This document shows positions 30,602-42,588 of a stretch of 64,000 nucleotides of DNA, piece by piece (positions within the stretch are counted from its first letter, which is position 1; each line of letters begins with the position of its first letter). Under the pieces are notes generated by a model that was not told the DNA's origin, did not search any database, and saw nothing but the letters and a program-made list of their open reading frames with translations. The stretch is from Hoplostethus atlanticus. Lineage: Eukaryota > Chordata > Actinopteri > Trachichthyiformes > Trachichthyidae. The stretch lies in the NCBI GenBank assembly GCA_034670405.1, contig JAXDDX010000116.1, positions 859,501-923,500 of the forward strand, read 5' to 3'. A program made the position numbers and the translations under genes.

Positions 30602-31993
30602 CTCTCTCTCATCTTGACTGGCCAGTGTTGTGTAACAAGGTTAGAGCAAGAGGGACAGGATGAGACAGTACAGAGAGATTCAGAGAGAGGAAAGAAAGGC
30701 GAACAAGCCAAGTTGAAAAGTCTTTACCCTCTCAACTTTCTTATCTGCCACAGAAGAACTGAACTCAGTGTCCGAAATTAAAGTTTTTTGGCTCGCCTGC
30801 CAAGGCCTGTGAAACTAAAATAAACTTACTCACTTCCACAGTGCATCTGGCCATGTGTTGCCACATGGGAATAATGTTAGGTTTCAACTAAGTTAGTCTA
30901 GTAAACCATCCAGTCAGAGGAGCAACATAAGCAGAGCAGCGTAACAGGCAGCCAATCAGGAGCCTGTTTGACCGTGAGCCAGTCAAATCAAAGCAAGACA
31001 ATGGCTCTGTATCAGAGAGAGTATGGTGGCAGGGTGAAAGTTTGTGTGTGTGACTGAGGCAGTCAAATGTTATCCTCTCAAAAACATTACCAGCCAGCGT
31101 GGCTTTCTTTGGTGGGTTTATTTACCAAAGAAAAAGAAATTGCCCACGAAAATTCAGACCCTGACTTAACTCGCACCATTTTCTTTTTCTTCCCATCTCT
31201 CTTGCCCTTCTGCCTAAGGTATCCTAACCCAACACAGCAAAAGAATGCTTATAACCAAAGACGTACAATGTTTAAAAGATAACCAGCTCAATAGCAACAA
31301 ACTTGCCCACCTTCCAGTCTGCAAATATTGGTGTTTACCTTCTCCATGTTGCTCACCTCCTATTCAGAGATCATAGCCACCAAAAAGTATTCATCTAAAA
31401 AAAAGTCAATTTGAGTTCTGGATGTTAACAATACTTTTGGCATGTGTGTAATTTGGTCCAAATAAACCTTTCAATGGAAAATATCTGCAGCAGAAAGCCA
31501 CAACTTTCCTGTTAAAGCCAATTCGTTGAGAGCACATGCAGGTCTCCCATTTTTCCACCCGCTGTGGTTTGCCGTGACATTTTGCGGTAGCTGGAAATAG
31601 AGGCCGAGGAAGAACTCTGGCTTTTTCCTCCTCTCATGTGAAACTCATTTTTGGCCTTACTGTTACTTACTGTCATTGCCACTGGATCACAGGATGTGTC
31701 GTTTTGAACTTTTAACTCCCATTTAAATGTAATTTCCCTCAGATTTATTTTGACAATAGCAAAAACAGAGGGACAGAAGATGTGTGAGGTAGATGAGTGG
31801 TTTGTCCATGTGCAATAGGAAATGATGCCTTGTTAAAAGTTTGAGGGCACTCCACCAGCCACATGCCTAAGGTTACTGACATATCAACCCGTAGCCCATT
31901 GCCATTTAATTAAACTCAGATCTGGTCCAGTCAGCGTGATTTACCTCTGATATGATGGAGGATCCTCCCTGACCACTGCTAGTCAATATGTTA

Positions 31994-32177
31994 TTAGGGT
32001 TCAAACCCCGAAGCGGTAGAACCCTATTGTTTTTCACCTCGGTTTATTAGGGTTCAAACCCCGAAGGGGTAGAACCCTATTGTTTTCCTATCGGTTTATT
32101 AGGGTTCAAACCCCGGAGGGGTAGAACCCTATTGTTTTCCTATCGGTTTATTAGGGTTCAAACCCCGAAGGGGTAGG
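31994..32177. repeat. 52-53 bp tandem repeat with an internal hairpin (3.5 copies)
   Basis: Units start TTAGGGTTCAAACCCC at 31994, 32047, 32099 and 32151. Each contains TAGGGTTC paired with GAACCCTA around an inner ACCCC...GGGGT stem, so each unit can fold by itself. At 33074-33107 GAACCCGCGAATCGCCGC appears, which may be the other end of the same element. I think this belongs to a widespread fish repeat family but cannot name it. Confidence 0.8.
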
Positions 32178-35100
32178 GGTAGAAGTTCTGAAAACAGAAT
32201 TGAACTGAACTACAGTACAAAGAACTAGAACTGAGTTTGAAAAGAACTGAAAGAATATACCACTTTGTACTACATTACATTTATTTCAAGAATTTCCAAT
32301 GTTATGTTGTTGTGATGATGTAATGTTCATTTGATGTTTAGATTGAAGAAAGGTGAATTTTATTGTATCTTACCTGTCAGGGAAGAAAGGAAAAGAGTTA
32401 AACCCAAAAGGTTATATCTCTGATTTACCGGTCATTGATTTTAAGGTTTACTTACCTGTTTACCTGTGAAGGAAAAATAATAAGACTTAACTCAGGGAAT
32501 AAAATAAGACATAACCTATTAAGCTAAAATAGGCATAATCTACTAACCTAAAATAAATTATGTTAGAAACCTGATTAAACTGACTAATCTAACTAAACTG
32601 ACTTAAACTGAGTAGACTAACTAATCTATTGGAAACTTAAAGGAGAAACAAAAAAGGTTTGGTTATACTTACCTGTGATTTAGGCCTATAAGTAGATTGA
32701 CTCTATTGTATGATGAGTGTTATTTTTGTTTGTTTGTTACCTTTCCAATCACTAAATTGCCGGCTGTTATATTTAAAGCTCTGTGTCTCTGGTCTGATTT
32801 ATTATATTATCGTCACCACTCCCACTCCCACGAACCTAGAACTAGTCCAGTCGTATACTTACGCTGTGGATACAGTGACACAAGTGCTACATGGGCTTAC
32901 AGTATAGTATTTTTCTGGGGCTTTTATTTTTAAACTGGGCTTTTTTGTTTGAGAATGGAAGCCTCTGTCCTGGTGGCCTTGCTTACTTAAACATACAGTT
33001 AACTGCATATATTTGTTTGTGGAATTTATCTTCTTCTGTCACTCTGCATGCAGTTTGCCGTAACAAAATGGTTTGAACCCGCGAATCGCCGCTTGCGGCT
33101 ATATTTTTAATTATTTTCTATCAGATGATCATTCCAGCGTGGTGTGTCGGGATTTTCCGCAACTTCCTAAAACTATTTAATCAGTCTGGCTTTCAATGGA
33201 GGGTTTTAGTGTCTAATGATGCTCTAAATGCTGTTTCAGAGGCTTTTATACTGAAGTAAACACTGAATACTTGTCATTTCTTGGAATTTTTTGGCATGTC
33301 AAATTTAAAGATAATGAATATTTGGACAAAAGATCAGCCATCAGCAGCTTCAATCCAAAAATATTCAAAAGCCCATATGGGTCAAACCCTATGCCATTCA
33401 CTGCCAATCCGTGGTGTATTGCACCCCAGCCTCTCAGACAGGTATCTGTAGTCACCATCTTTCTGGATGGGACTCTGTCCATCAGTGTCACTCTCCATTG
33501 GGTGGGTAGGCTCTCTCAATCCCTCCTGCAGCATTACCCATAATGGGTTTGACCCAGAGGGATTTGTGCAGTTGCTGGATACAGGCAACTAGCTAAGACA
33601 CATCTGTTGAATCTTGTGGAAATAAACCCAATGGGAACACGACTAGAATAGACACCTAACAGGTGAACACACCATTAGAAGCATGAAATAAGATACAGGA
33701 CTGCATTCTCTGAGGAGATGGGAAAGCACGATTGGCTAACATGTCTGTCTGGTTAGATAGCTTCATACTGTAGCCTATAGCCAGCATCAACACAAATGCA
33801 CACCCTTTATCTCACTAACTTGCACACACATGCTCACAGTCCTGTCTCACACACATGCACAATGAAGACTTAGTATGAGCCACAAGCCTCAGAAGGTTTG
33901 CACTTGTATGTGAATTTCCTTTTGCTTCTGAAAGTTTGGATTACATTGAGACGGCAAACTGGCAATGACGTTTTAGGAGTCTTTATGCTTTTAAATTACT
34001 TAGTTGTCGTCATATATTGTGGTGTAAGTGGGGTTATTTAAAAAAAAAAAAATTATGTGAGTGAGGTGTGATGATTTCCAGGTTATGGGGCACGGACAAA
34101 TTCATCTATGAACAAAGAACTGATCAATGAAGAAAAAAAGACAAATCAGTCAATCCACAGGTAAAGTTTTGAAAGTTTCATAACCTGCAAAATACACATC
34201 TGCTTTTTTTCAGTTTATGACTCTTAATGAGCATACTAAAGTGTTCACAAACAAATGCATGACAGCCATAAAATACATGAACTGTAAAACTGCTGTCACA
34301 TAATGTCAGTCAAACGCTCGATCATTTCATTTAAAAAGCAGGAAAATGTCTCCAATCCAATGAATCAAAGCATCAACGAAGCCACTGCAAATGCGTTTTG
34401 ACCGGGAGCACTACGTTGCAATATTGGATTGAGCCTTTGAAACATTTGCTGCAAAAAGCTGCCCATGTGTTTCCCGTCTTAGTAATGTTAGGAAAATGGG
34501 AATATTTGAAGAGTGGATTTTTATATGGATCTGAAAACAGCTTCATAGCCAAGTTTGTTTTTAATGTCTTCCTTTCCTTGAACACTGAAACATGTAAACT
34601 CAGTTCACTGCTTTTAAGTGCAATAACGTCATTATATAATATCAACATTTCTCATTTCACCTCCATCAACTCTCATAATGTAAATAAATATATATCATTT
34701 ATTCCCATACCTCTCACTGTTTTGCTGCAACCATCACTGTTATACTACTCTCATAAAAACAAAACAAATGCTGTTCATTTCTCTAAACATCATTAACATG
34801 TAAATTTGATTGCCGGCGTGCGTAAACTCGTATTGGGTCGTGCGATCCCATCTCTTATCTCCCTACCACGTTAATTAACAATCAACTCTTCCATCAGTTG
34901 AACTAATCACAACAGCAATGTCCTGGGACTAGATGTTTTATAGCCTATCAATTTCCACATTTCCATATTCCATATTCACATGAACTTGACCCGTCTGGCT
35001 AGAGGATTCATATAAACACACGCGTGCCCAATGTACGGCCCAGAATTACTTGCATAGAAACACTGATATCCCCATTTCCTATCTGGTATATGGCATGTGA

Positions 35101-35550
35101 TTGAAAGCAAAACTCTACCTTTAGTTACTGTTTGATATCATCAATCTGTAATGTCCAATGCATTCCAGGAGTTATTTTACGAGGAAGTGCTTTCCCTCAA
35201 CCTGCTTCTTCCATTTCCACTTCAGTTAGCAGTTTCCCAGAATGCCTTTCGACAACCCCCACAGAACTTCCAGTCGAGAAAAAGTGTAAGTTGTGCCCCT
35301 TACTCAAAACACAATATGTCTTTTGTGGCTGCGTTGCATCATCAATGCTCCTGTCCACTGTCGGCCTAGGTTAAATAAACAGCAAAAATCTAAAAATAAT
35401 TGTCTGGTCTGACGTGGTTACCTAAACAAGCCATGCAAAGGTTACTGTGCAAGTGGTTTGTTACTGAGGGGAATCAACATGATTTTGAGGTGACAGCAGG
35501 AATGTTGTGGCACCTTTTTTATCTTTTATCTTTTTTATTTTTATCTGCCT
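32178..35550. other. gene-free AT-rich stretch
   Basis: It contains a copy of the dispersed AT-rich repeat (about 33180-33365) and a stretch of about 175 bp bounded by GGGTCAAACCC (33380) and GGGTTTGACCC (33545), possibly a small inverted-repeat element. No coding sequence recognised. Confidence 0.5.
33380..33555. mobile_element. possible miniature inverted-repeat element
   Basis: Complementary 11-bp ends (GGGTCAAACCC and GGGTTTGACCC) about 175 bp apart. No clear target duplication seen. Confidence 0.3.
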
Positions 35551-35559
35551 ATGGCAGGG

Positions 35560-37201
35560 GCTACGGACTATAACGGACTACCAGGGCAGACCCCCCGCAA
35601 TTGTGAGTGCCGACGCATCCCTAGCGGAGTACCTGAACTCATTTTATGCACGGTTTGAGGCTAGCAACAACAGCGCTAGCTCGCCGGCTAACAACATCAC
35701 CGTTAGCGCAGCCGGAGTGAGTTCTACCGCTCGGGGATGAACACACACTCTCTGTGACCGAGCACAGTGTGAGGAGGGCTCTGACGAGGGTGAACACCAG
35801 GAAAGCTGCTGGTCCGGATGGCATATCTGGGCGAGTACTGAAGACCTGTGCTAATCAGCTAGCTCCAGTGTTCACCACTATATTCAACATCTCCCTGGCT
35901 GAGTCTGTGGTCCCCGCCTGCTTCAAGAGATCCACTATTGTCCCTGTGCCCAAGAATGCTTCTCCAGCATGCTTGAATGACTACCGACCGGTGGCCCTCA
36001 CCTCGGTGGTCATGAAATGCTTCGAGAGGCTGATAAAGGACTACATCTGCGCCTTCCTCCCTTGCTCCATGGACCCGCTGCAGTTTGCTTATCGTCCCAA
36101 CAGATCCACGGATGATGCTGTCTCCCAGGTACTGCACACCACACTCTCTCATCTGGACAGCCGGAAGGGGGGCTATGTGAGACTGCTGTTCATTGATTAT
36201 AGTTCAGCTTTCAATACCATAGTCCCCACCAGACTGGCTGGCAAATTGATTGAGCTGGGACTGAACACCCCCCTGTGTGCCTGGATCCTGGACTTCCTGA
36301 CCGCCAGGCCCCAGGTGGTCAGGGTGGGTAGACACACCTCCAACCCCCTCACCCTGAACACAGGATCCCCCCAGGGTTGCGTCCTCAGCCCCCTACTGTA
36401 CTCCCTGTACACACATGACTGTGTGGCCAGGTTCAGCTCCAACTCCATCATTAAGTTTGCGGATGACACAGTGGTGGTGGGTCTGATCTCCGACAACGAC
36501 GAGAAGGCCTACCTGGAGGAAGTTGCTGATCTGTCACTCTGGTGCCAGGACAACAGCCTCCTCTTGAATGTCACCAAAACTAAGGAGCTGATTGTGGACT
36601 TTAGGAGGACACAACAACAGAGGACGTACTCACCACTGGGGATTAATGGGACTACTGTGGAGAGGGTGAGCAGGTATAAATACCTGGGAGTCCACATCAC
36701 AGAAGATCTGACATGGTCCGCACACACAGACACTCTGGTGAGAAAGGCAAGGCAGCGCCTTTACCACCTCAGGCAACTGAGGAAATTTAAAGTCTCCCGG
36801 AGGATCCTTCAGTCCTTCTACTCTGGAGCTGTAGAGAGCATCCTGACAGGAAGCATCACTGCCTGGTTTGGCAACAGCTCCGCTCAGGACAGGAAGGCTC
36901 TGCAGAGAGTAGTGCGTTCAGGCTGAGCACTATTGGAACTACACTCCCCACCCTGCAGGACTTATACACCAGGAGGTGCAGAACCAGAGCCTGCAGGATC
37001 ATGAAGGATCCTCACCACCCCAACAACGGACTGTTTCAGCTGCTGCGGTCAGGCAAGCGCCTCCGTAGTCACGCTGCCAAAACAGAGAGACTGAGACGGA
37101 GTTTCTTTCCTCAGGCCATCAGGACTGTGAACTCTGACCTCACCAGGGCCCCCACCAAGACACACACACTGCCCCTCTTATGCACACACACACTTAGGTA
37201 A
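35560..37201 (+). pseudogene. LINE reverse transcriptase, two frameshifts
   Basis: The longest open piece (35754-36926) contains KAAGPDGISGRVLK, NDYRPVALTSV, LFIDYSSAFNTI, GSPQGCVLSPLLY and the catalytic FADD box at 36456-36467, followed by KYLGVHI. The frame changes near 35740 and again near 36920, after which KDPHHPNNGLFQLLRSGKR continues the C-terminal region. The enzyme is therefore broken although its RT core is intact. Confidence 0.9.
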
Positions 37202-37240
37202 AGACTACACATAATAATAATTTATATTATATTACATACT

Positions 37241-37862
37241 GTGGCGGACTGGGGGGAGGGAGGGTGGTAGGTTCGGCTGGACTCAGCGGCTGCAGGCCAA
37301 TTAAAGCTGATTGCAGCCGGGCCTTTTTAACCTGGGTGTGGATGTGTGAGCGAGAGGGACGCGCCAGTGTGAGAGGCTGGCGGCGTGGATGTAGGAGCCG
37401 GCAGCGATCGGGAGGATCGAGGGCCGGCAGACTGGAGGAGCGGAGAGCGAGCCAGCAACAGTCGCGTCTGAGCGGGATCCGCGGCTGGAGTGCCGGGACG
37501 GAGGCGAGGGCGCGAGCTGCAGAGGACGGAGTGGGAGAGCGCGCGTCTCCCTCCGCGGCGACAACCGACGGAGGTCCTCGGGGGTGCAGTCGGGAGCCGC
37601 CTGCAAGAGCAGGTGACAGTCAGGGGTTGGGGCGGGATGCCCCTGCAAGCCTGGCAGGCTGGCCGGCTTTGGGGTTCCGCGGCTGACCCACTGGGGAGGA
37701 CTAAGGTGCGTCGGCGGAGGGAGACGGCGCTACCAACTGCCGTCAACACCGGGGCCGGGTTTATGATTGTTAGTGAATAAACGGCCCTGCTGGCCAACTA
37801 ACCCTCCTCATGCCTGGTGTCTCTGTCTGTCACGGACCCCGGTAATGTGGCACCTTGCCACA
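37241..37862 (+). mobile_element. solo LTR (Ty3/gypsy type) with 5-bp target duplication
   Basis: It starts TGTGGC and ends GCCACA. Both flanks carry the 5-bp repeat CATAC (37236-37240 and 37863-37867), the expected gypsy target-site duplication. It is GC-rich, with TTTTTAA near 37325 and AATAAA at 37776-37781. The second copy at 48660 follows gypsy pol sequence, which identifies the family. Orientation is from that copy. Confidence 0.92.
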
Positions 37863-38103
37863 CATACATACAATTTCCCTTTTTTACTATATTTTTATAA
37901 AGTGCTCTTATTGTAAATATTGTGTTGTTTTTTATAGAGCTCTTACTGTGACATTGTAAATATTGTGTTGGTTTTTTTTATTGTAAATAGTGTGAACCTG
38001 TTATTTGCCCTTTGCACATTTCTGCTGAGCATTGCCACTTTACATTTCACTGCACACCTCGTGTGTGTATGTGACAAATAAACTTCTTGAATCTTGAATC
38101 TTG

Positions 38104-38312
38104 TCTGCCTTTTTATAAATCAATGAATGAATTATAAATCATCAAAAGTACTATCATGTACTTGTTATATCGGGATCAGGTCTTTAAAAGAAAAAAAAAA
38201 CAAATAGTTTTCCTGAAAATATGTGATCTTTGTTCATATTGGTGGTTATTTGCCTTATGATGTTCACTGACTGCAGATAATACTTTACAGACCTTTTCAA
38301 TTTGCTAGTACA
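38104..38312. other. short unassigned stretch
   Basis: AT-rich sequence; nothing recognised. Confidence 0.5.
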
Positions 38313-38822
38313 TCACTGGGGGAAAAACAACCGCTGTGGGCCAGCTTCGGTAGAGCTGGACTCTAGCTGGGTAATAGATACATTTTCAAAAAGAAAATCC
38401 AAAGGTGCTCTGCAAGGATTGTCTTGAGGAAGGTTAAACTGCAAATCAGTCACATATTCCTCCAGATTTCCTGCAGTGGAGAGAATTACATTACTGGAGA
38501 CGCCACTTCCAAGCAGCTTGGTGACAAATGATGCACACATTTCCTGGCTTTGAGCTGAAGTAGTGGGCTGCTGTGGGTCATTTAAAGGTTCTGCTAGGTC
38601 TACATGTGGTGCATCTGTATCAACAGTAAACTCTGGAGCTTGTGGTGCTGCTGCATCTGATTCTGCACTAATATATTCATAACAACTGTGAATATGATTT
38701 AGATGTTTCCTGAAACCAGAATAGCTGGTTAAATTGTGGCCAAGAGGATGTGGCTTAGTTATTCTTAACTTCTTTCCTGGGTACATTCCATGACATACAG
38801 TCATGATTGAAAGTCTGAACAA
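38313..38822 (-). CDS. unrecognised 169-codon ORF, zinc-finger-like start
   Basis: An open frame of 169 codons, long for this AT-rich region. Residues 27-50 (H-P-L-G-H-N...SGFRKHLNHIH) resemble half of a C2H2 finger. Asp/Glu/Pro-rich sequence follows, then a hydrophobic helix-like SFVTKLLGSGVSSNVIL segment. I do not recognise a family. Its place among transposon remains, and similar finger-plus-acidic proteins in fish repeats, suggest a transposon-borne or retrocopied fragment, but a decayed host exon is possible. Confidence 0.4.
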   Translation of the reverse strand: MFRLSIMTVCHGMYPGKKLRITKPHPLGHNLTSYSGFRKHLNHIHSCYEYISAESDAAAPQAPEFTVDTDAPHVDLAEPLNDPQQPTTSAQSQEMCASFVTKLLGSGVSSNVILSTAGNLEEYVTDLQFNLPQDNPCRAPLDFLFENVSITQLESSSTEAGPQRLFFPQ

Positions 38823-38869
38823 TCAAAGGTCAGTTCTTTGTAGAGGAGTTTGTGTGGCACCCCCATAAA

Positions 38870-39500
38870 TATAAGGTGAGAAACCTGGTCAGTTTGGTGT
38901 TACCCAAAAAACCCAGTATGCCACGATCTAAGGGGACCTCAGAGGACCTCAGGAAGTGAGCGGTGAGTGCACATCAGTCTGGGGAAGGTTACAAAGACAT
39001 ATTAAATAGATTTGGGCTCCATTAGTCCACTGTGAGACAATTAATACACAAATGGAGAGCATTTAACATGACAGACTCTGCCTAGAAGTGAACGATCTAA
39101 AATATTGCCAAGAGTCACAAGATAAATATTAAAACGAAAAAGTAAAAAACAACCCAAGAACATCCAGCGATCTAAAAGTCTACATTGCTGCATCTGATGT
39201 CATTGTGCATCCGTCAACAATAAGAACAATAAGTAGAAATGGCATTCATGCAAGGGAAGCCAGGAAGAACCTCTACTGTCTTAAGTTTGCCAGAGACCAC
39301 CTGGACAAACCTGAAGATATTTTGGAAGTCTGCTCTCTGGACAGATGAGTTCACAATTTCACTGTTTGGTCGCAATCAAAAATGACATATTTAGCAACAA
39401 CCCAAAAATGCCCATTTTTGGGAGGGTCATGGTCTGTGCATGTTCTTTATTTGGGATATCGTCATTAATGTTGGAGGTTTAGATAAGGATTACCACTGAG
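38870..39500 (+). pseudogene. Tc1-like transposase remnant
   Basis: The start MPRSKGTSEDLRK and then a helix-turn-helix stretch (GEGYKDILNRFG...STVRQLIHKW) match the paired-like DNA-binding half of Tc1 transposases. Further on, LPETTWTNLKIFWKSALWTD with W-T-D-E-F gives the region of the first catalytic Asp. Many stops and frameshifts; no terminal repeats found. Confidence 0.65.
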
Positions 39501-39804
39501 CCACAGACGCCCCAGAGGTCAGGAAGGTCAGTCTACATAGGTCCAAGAGCTGAAGATGGATGCAGCCCGATGCAAGGACTGTTTCTGAATGAGCAACAGG
39601 CAATCTGAGGTGTTGCTCCGGAAAATTGGACTTTCCATATCGAGAAGACCGGGAGGCCATCAGCCTGGAAAGCTGAGGTTACTTTGGTGCTAGCTATAAT
39701 TGTATGTAAAAGCCTACATATTTTTTCTAAACTACATATAGCATGTTAAATCCAGGAGTACATGTTCTTCTGTGAGCAACACTACGGGAAGAAGATTGTA
39801 GCAG

Positions 39805-40262
39805 ACTTGCATAGGCTGTGGAACTTTCAACTGCCTCAGTGCAATTGATGGGAAGCTATTTCTGATACAGGGCCCATCATCTACTGTGTCCATGTATTAC
39901 AACTACAAAGGAAGCATCATCCTCCTGGCAGTCAATGAATGTGGGGGCATACAGGAAAACCAGCAATGGTGGGAACCTCTTTACCTATGACTTTGGCAAG
40001 GCCCTCCACCAGGAGACCCTTGACCTGCTGGATGACTCTCCTCTACCAGGAGCAGATGACCTAGGGCCTATACTTGTATTTGTGGGTGATGAGGCTTTCC
40101 CTCTGAAGAGCCACCTTCTCTGGCCCTACCCAGGAAGACATCTTGAGAAAAAGAAGTGTGTCTTTTATTACTGTCTATCCCATGCCAGGAGGATGGTAGA
40201 ATGCACCTTCAAAATCCTGAGGCTCTACCAGAGTTCTTGGTGTATCACAGAAGGTGGCAGAT
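39805..40262 (+). pseudogene. PIF-Harbinger nuclease (HARBI1/DDE_4-like) fragment
   Basis: N-C-L-S-A-I-D-G-K (first catalytic Asp at 39846-39848), YYNYKGS, then after a frameshift NVGAYRKTSNGGNL, ADDLGPILVFVGDEAFPLK (second Asp), LEKKKCVFYYCLSHARRMVE (Glu block): the order and spacing of Harbinger transposases. At least one frameshift (near 39935) breaks it. Confidence 0.85.
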
Positions 40263-40302
40263 CCAAATCCACAGAAAATGAGCATTTTTCCTGTGTTAGA
40301 TT

Positions 40303-40853
40303 TGTCACGGCCCCAGCCCCGGCTCCGGGGTTTCCCCATGTTTTCACCTCCCCTGTCTGTCACTGTCTGTCTATGTGGGTGTGGTTCCGTCTCCCGGCCC
40401 TGCCTCTCCTCCACACCTGTCACCTATCAAGCCATCAGCCCAGCAGTATTTAAACCCCGGCTCCTCAACCACTCGTCGCCAGATTGTTCCGCCTTATTCG
40501 TAGGTATTCGCATTCTCGGCCGCTCAAGATCCCTATCTGAGTATTATTCCCCTGTGTGCCTTCGGCTACTCTAACCCAACTCTCTTGTCTCCTAAGATTC
40601 CCTGTGTGTTTGACCCCTTGTGTCTCCTCGCTGTATCCACCAGCCTGCCTGTCTCCCCCGCTCCAGCCACACCTGCCTGCTCCAGCTTCACCCCGCGTCC
40701 CTCGCTCCTGCCTTCCCAACCCGGATCATCCCCGTCCAGCCCAGTCCCTGCACCCCCCACCTTCCCACACCTGCTTCCTCATTAAAACACCTTTTTCCCT
40801 ACTCCGTTGTCCGGGTCTGCCTTTCTGGGTCCTAGCAACTGCTACCGCTGACA
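40303..40853 (+). mobile_element. solo LTR, second family, with 5-bp target duplication
   Basis: It begins TGTCACGG and ends GCTGACA (TGTCA/TGACA termini). The flanks share AGATT (40298-40302 and 40854-40858). It contains TATTTAAA at 40447-40454 (TATA-like) and ATTAAA at 40781-40786 (poly(A)-like), which sets the + orientation. No internal retrotransposon sequence is attached. It sits about 40 bp after the Harbinger fragment. Confidence 0.88.
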
Positions 40854-40858
40854 AGATT

Positions 40859-41850
40859 GATTTGTTGTTGACTTTGACTTACAATCTACATAATGCAATA
40901 AAACAAAAAAAACAGTGGATCAAAAAGGAAAAGGACTACGAAGTGTCATTTCAATCATATGAATTTAACCATCAACTACAGAGATATATCTCTATCGCAA
41001 CAAAAAAAATAAATAAAAAATAAACAGGCACAAATTAAAGCTACTACAAATTGACCCAGGTATGCATGCGTGTTTGTTTAGTTCAGTGGTCAGAGCCGAA
41101 ATTTTCACCTCAAATCAACTGTAAGGAGGCAGGCGTCTTAAAGCCGCAGATAAACGGAAAAGGAAATGCTCCTCATCATCTGGATGCCTATTAATTGCAT
41201 CCAGAACACAGCACTGGTACTGGTACATCTCTGGCTCAGCCCTTCTTTTAGGAGCGGCGAGCAGATGGTCTATTAGATGAGCAGGGTGTTGTCACCTCGG
41301 GGGAGTCAGGAGATCAGTGTTGTACTGCTGGGGATTCGGTTTGGGTCCTCTGAAAATATGCTCTTGTCATACGGTGTCTGTGGAGAAAAAACCTTTAAAA
41401 ACTTTTAAAACATTTAAAAACAGAAATGGCACCCATTTTATCAATTCATGTTATTCCTATTCCCACAATAGTTCAGTCAATGTTTGTGAACTTGCACCAC
41501 CTCCTTTAGCTAGAAATCCAAGAGAAAACCCTTGAATTTGGGATGTCAACTGGAGGTAATAAAGGACTGCTCGATAGACAGCGAATGGGACGTTGTAGAG
41601 CCATAAAATGCTAAGTTGAATACTCACTCCCAGATGAGGTTTATAGTCTGGCATTGTTAACATGTCTGAGCCAGACTATAAACCTCTTTGTGATTGAGAT
41701 TTCTTGCACCAAAATCTGTCTCGAGAATGGTGCATGTTCACACATGTTGACTGAACTGTCCATGAATAACATGTGAATCCTTAAAATTCATTCACCTCTA
41801 ACAAAGACACATCAACAAATTTGTTTTGAGAGGCACCTATACTATCTACC
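40859..41850. other. unassigned stretch of about 1 kb
   Basis: AT-rich sequence after the solo LTR; no element or gene recognised. Confidence 0.5.
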
Positions 41851-41854
41851 TCCA

Positions 41855-42365
41855 CTGGTGTCACTAAGGCATTAAGGCAGTTTAAGACTCTGGTGCTAGC
41901 CTATAGGGCAGTGAAAGTAACAGCTCCTTCTTACTTCCAGGCTATGGTCAAGCCTTACACCCGTGCCCGACCACTTCGCTCTGCTGCCTCGAGGTGAATG
42001 GTTGCCCCGTCGCTCAGAGGCCCCTGCGGCCGATCTACCCGGTCACGGCTCTTTTCTGTCTTGGCCCCACAGTGGTCTAATGAACTTCCCACTGATGTCA
42101 GGACAGCAGAGTTGCTGCCCATCTTCCACCGCAGGCTGAAAACCCACCTCTTCAAGAAATACTACCCTGACCCTTCCTCTTAGCATTTAAAAGTAGGTAG
42201 ATAACTTATTGCACTTTTACCTTAGCACTGGTTATGCTATAAATTGTTTAGGAAGGAAATGCACTTACGATTTCTAGTGACTAGTAGTTCTCGTGCCTAC
42301 CAATGTTGAATGCACTTATTAAGTCATTTTAGCTAAAAGTGTCTGCTAAATGACTGTAATGTAAT
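41855..42365 (+). mobile_element. LINE 3' end fragment
   Basis: It encodes the C-terminal tail of a LINE ORF2 (LAPQWSNELPTDVRTAELLP and RLKTHLFKKYY) and ends in a 3' UTR with GTCTGCTAAATGACTGTAATG, a tail common to fish LINEs. The same family may supply the minus-strand RT piece at 45776-46240. Confidence 0.75.
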
Positions 42366-42588
42366 GCATTAGTGGCCCATTTTCCCTTACCTGGAACAAG
42401 TATCTTGGGTCCATGCAAGCAAAATCTGAACAAAGTTTTGTGTAACCGGTAGAACTAGATCTCCCGCCTATACACATTGAGCTACTAAGCCACCGTAGTC
42501 TTGCTTTACTGCAGCCATACCCCCCCCCCCACATACTTTCGGGTGTGGATGAGGAAGTAACACGCAATTACCTTGTTCACTACAGAGT

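Larger units (their letters stand above)
26722..31990. other. gene-free stretch with scattered repeat fragments
   Basis: It holds the THAP fragment (about 27600), two probable fish dispersed repeats (about 28340-28770 with CTTAAGTA-type ends, and about 29900-30110 with GAATGATTCATTCGAATGAT-like sequence), a minus-strand SINE (about 30215-30372) and (CT)n at 30553-30600. No intact coding gene. I cannot assign 26760-27560 or 30600-31980. Confidence 0.5.
35560..38103 (+). mobile_element. LINE (L2/Rex-like non-LTR retrotransposon), 5'-truncated, with nested solo LTR
   Basis: It carries a non-LTR reverse transcriptase and ends in a 3' tail of GACAAATAAACTTCTTGAATC with the short repeat TTGAATC, as fish L2-type elements do. 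There is no apurinic endonuclease region, so it is 5'-truncated. Its 3' UTR is split by a solo LTR at 37241-37862. Assignment to the L2/CR1/Rex group is from family knowledge; the exact clade needs a tree. Confidence 0.85.

Noticed and set aside
37264..37797. Frames of 96-156 codons on both strands, Arg/Gly/Ala rich
   Set aside because: They lie wholly inside the GC-rich solo LTR, where stops are rare by composition.
40254..41023. Proline-rich frames of up to 155 codons
   Set aside because: They fall in the second solo LTR, which is C-rich and poor in stop codons.
42430..42500. Possible minus-strand SINE or tRNA-like sequence
   Set aside because: The B-box-like string is too degenerate to support it.
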